Notes under the pieces: generated by a model
What the model saw: the letters and a program-made list of their open reading frames with translations, nothing else
Told to the model about the DNA's origin: nothing
The model's database searches: none
In this document: positions 5,589 through 7,375 of the stretch, in pieces
How the letters are laid out: each line of letters begins with the position of its first letter
Numbering within the stretch: the stretch's first letter is position 1
Program-made: the position numbers and the translations under genes
NCBI GenBank assembly: GCA_027858275.1
Contig: JAQIDA010000292.1
Coordinates: forward strand, 1 to 7,375
Length of the DNA stretch: 7,375 nucleotides
DNA from: Candidatus Kapaibacterium sp.
Lineage (GTDB): Bacteria > Bacteroidota > Ignavibacteria > Kapaibacteriales > UBA2268
Direction of reading: 5' to 3'

Positions 5589-7244
5589 ATGCTTAAAAGA
5601 TTGTTTTCTTTATTGACATTAACAATCATTCTTGCGTCTTGCGGTGAGGAAGCCAAAATAAATACTGTTCACGGCTCATTGCTGTCGTGTGAAAATCAAC
5701 CTATGCAAGCAGCCAATGTTGAAGCATATATATTCAATTCAAAAATTGATACAGTCAAAATAAGCACGGATTCCGACGGTAAGTTCGAGTTGGAATTCGA
5801 TCAAGCAGAAATGATAGCTTTCAATTTCTTTGGTGCGGATCATATGAAATACAAACTGACGCTTTATACAACCGGAATTAGTGAAAGTTTCGATTTAAAG
5901 GTCAATTTGCAAGCAAACTCACTTCCGGAAGAAATGAATGATGTCAGAGTCATCGGCAACTTCAATCATTTTGATTTTGAAGAAGGCGTATCGATGACTT
6001 TGCAATCAGACGGAACCTATGAAGCAATAGTTCCAAACGATACAGACACTTTATTCTATCAACTTCTCGGAATAACAAGCGGCGGCATGAACAGAAGCGT
6101 AAACGGTACTTCGCATGATTTTTTAGTTTATGACGGCGGCGGAGATTATCGTTCAGCTGTTATTACAAACGACAAAGAAGTCAAAATTGTATTTAATCCG
6201 ATAAAGAAACATTATCCCGACACGAAATATTCTGCAACTTCAACTAATGAATTAATCAATGATTATATAAGCAGTCACAACGATTTAATTAAAAAATACA
6301 ATGAGAGTTTCACAGGCTTGCACGAAGCAATGGCTGAAGGAAACAAGGAAAAGATCAAAGCCGTCTTTAGTGCAGGATTAAGTACAATAGGCGAGATGAT
6401 CAAAGTTGAAAAAGATAAACGAATTTTGTCTGATCAAATATTCACTTATTGTGAAATCAACGAAACTGCCGCTCGTTTTCACGTTAATGTTGATCATGAT
6501 CCTATAGTGAAATCAATAATCCTTAAAGAGTTGCCCGTAAATTCAAATATTTGGATTGGGAATTATGTTCATATTCCGTCAGCGTTGTTGATAGTCGGCA
6601 GCGATCAAGCTCTTGATTTATTAAAGAAATTCCAAAAAGGCTCTTTGTCCGACAAACAAAAAGTAAATATTTTCGCAAACAGTGTGGAGCTGTTTTCAAT
6701 GACTGAAAACGAAGAAACTTGTAATAGTATTCTTGAAATGATGGAAACTTTCTATCCCGAAGAACGTGCTACCAAACTTGCCGGCATTGAATTCGGAGAT
6801 AAAGGTTTAGTAAAAATCGGCAATCAAGTTCCCGAGTTTTCATCCAATTCACTCGACAATCCCAAAGAGATAATAAGCTCTGAAAGTATTAAAGGCAAAT
6901 ATACTCTGATTGATATTTGGGCAGTTTGGTGCAGCCCTTGTCGCGGCGAAATGGAGCATCTGCACGCTGCTTATGAAAAGTACAAAGATAAGAATTTTCA
7001 AATGTTGAGTATTTCTTTCGACAAGACAATCAATGATGTCCAAAAATACCGCGCCGGCAAATGGAAAATGCCTTGGTCCCATATATTCGCGACAGGTGCT
7101 TTTTCCGGGAAAATCGGTGAAGCATTTGAAGTGAGGGGAATTCCAAAACCACTATTAATTGACCCTGACGGCAAAATCCTCGCTCTTTCGCCCGGGCTTC
7201 GAGGCGATGCTCTTTTGGAAACTTTGGCTAAGTATTTGGATTGA
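5589..7244 (+). CDS. TlpA/ResA-like thioredoxin-fold lipoprotein with N-terminal beta-sandwich domains
   Basis: This encodes a 551-residue envelope lipoprotein likely to act in thiol-disulfide exchange. I start at ATG 5589, which has AGGGA 6 nt upstream and gives a compact signal; the frame opens earlier at TTG 5562 but without a sensible N-terminus. The lipobox LASC puts the lipidated Cys at 18. Residues about 24-107 resemble a carboxypeptidase-regulatory-like sandwich (VHGSLLSCENQPMQAANVEAY, DSDGKFELEF-type turn). Residues about 118-202 resemble a CBM48/E-set domain (VRVIGNFNHFDF, SDGTYEAIV, then YDGGGDYRSAV). Residues about 218-405 are helical and unassigned. Residues about 408-551 are a thioredoxin fold with WCSPC (redox Cys448 and Cys451) and cis-Pro519 in RGIPKPLLIDPDG. 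The redox motif is intact. It is preceded by a terminator and gap, so it is its own transcription unit. The C-terminal fold is certain, the middle domains tentative and the substrate unknown. Confidence 0.93.
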   Translation: MLKRLFSLLTLTIILASCGEEAKINTVHGSLLSCENQPMQAANVEAYIFNSKIDTVKISTDSDGKFELEFDQAEMIAFNFFGADHMKYKLTLYTTGISESFDLKVNLQANSLPEEMNDVRVIGNFNHFDFEEGVSMTLQSDGTYEAIVPNDTDTLFYQLLGITSGGMNRSVNGTSHDFLVYDGGGDYRSAVITNDKEVKIVFNPIKKHYPDTKYSATSTNELINDYISSHNDLIKKYNESFTGLHEAMAEGNKEKIKAVFSAGLSTIGEMIKVEKDKRILSDQIFTYCEINETAARFHVNVDHDPIVKSIILKELPVNSNIWIGNYVHIPSALLIVGSDQALDLLKKFQKGSLSDKQKVNIFANSVELFSMTENEETCNSILEMMETFYPEERATKLAGIEFGDKGLVKIGNQVPEFSSNSLDNPKEIISSESIKGKYTLIDIWAVWCSPCRGEMEHLHAAYEKYKDKNFQMLSISFDKTINDVQKYRAGKWKMPWSHIFATGAFSGKIGEAFEVRGIPKPLLIDPDGKILALSPGLRGDALLETLAKYLD

Positions 7245-7276
7245 TACATAAGTCAACTAATCCGGTATTTTGCAAC

Positions 7277-7307
7277 AATACAAGTCTGTTTTTTGTACAT
7301 GTATTTT
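7277..7307 (+). terminator. weak AT-rich hairpin after the thioredoxin lipoprotein gene
   Basis: AATACA (7277-7282) pairs with TGTATT (7300-7305), and two further pairs (GT with AC) follow after one mismatch. The 3' arm ends in four Ts and then ATTATT. The stem is AT-rich and the T-run short, so this is at best a weak terminator about 30 nt after the stop codon. The remaining sequence to 7375 shows no gene. Confidence 0.28.
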
Positions 7308-7375
7308 ATTATTAGGAAATAAATTGAATTAAAACACAATTATTTTCAGGGTATTGTAGTCTCTGATTGTAAGTG

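Overview
The window looks like chromosome from a member of the Bacteroidota/FCB group, possibly one of the deep branches such as Ignavibacteria or Kapabacteria; the exact lineage cannot be read from the sequence. The reasons are: moderate-to-low GC with AT-rich intergenic gaps; an 811-residue outer-membrane protein of the carboxypeptidase-regulatory plus DUF5686 type; three lipoproteins, one of them ending in a TlpA/ResA-type thioredoxin domain; TAnnTTTG-like promoter elements; and few strong Shine-Dalgarno sequences. I see no rRNA, tRNA, transposase, integrase, CRISPR array or phage gene.

Layout. Positions 1-228 are mostly non-coding. They hold a good minus-strand promoter core (26-33) that should drive a gene beyond the left edge, and a possible 30-codon acidic micro-ORF (89-181, minus). 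Positions 229-1522 carry two minus-strand genes 4 nt apart: a small lipoprotein with an NTF2-like look (229-648), and upstream of it an alpha/beta hydrolase with an intact Ser-Asp-His triad (653-1522). Positions 1523-1694 are a gap rich in inverted repeats. Positions 1695-4130 (minus) encode the DUF5686-type outer-membrane protein. Positions 4131-4391 form a divergent intergenic region with candidate promoters on both strands and a 7+7 bp inverted repeat. Positions 4392-5387 (plus) encode a DUF6263-like lipoprotein, closed by a clear intrinsic terminator (5415-5456). Positions 5589-7244 (plus) encode a 551-residue thioredoxin-fold lipoprotein whose N-terminal half includes what looks like a CBM48/E-set beta-sandwich. 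Positions 7245-7375 hold no gene, only a weak hairpin.

How the genes fit together. Four of the five confident products carry export signals: three lipoproteins and one beta-barrel-like outer-membrane protein. The neighbourhood therefore appears devoted to the cell envelope. The hydrolase has no visible signal peptide and is probably cytoplasmic. No enzymatic pathway links the genes. The tightest functional link visible is the hydrolase-lipoprotein pair, which is almost certainly co-transcribed.

I do not find a clear new defence, mobile or biosynthetic system. The most interesting items are the unusual domain order of the thioredoxin lipoprotein, the micro-ORF at the left, and the inverted repeats in the two larger gaps.
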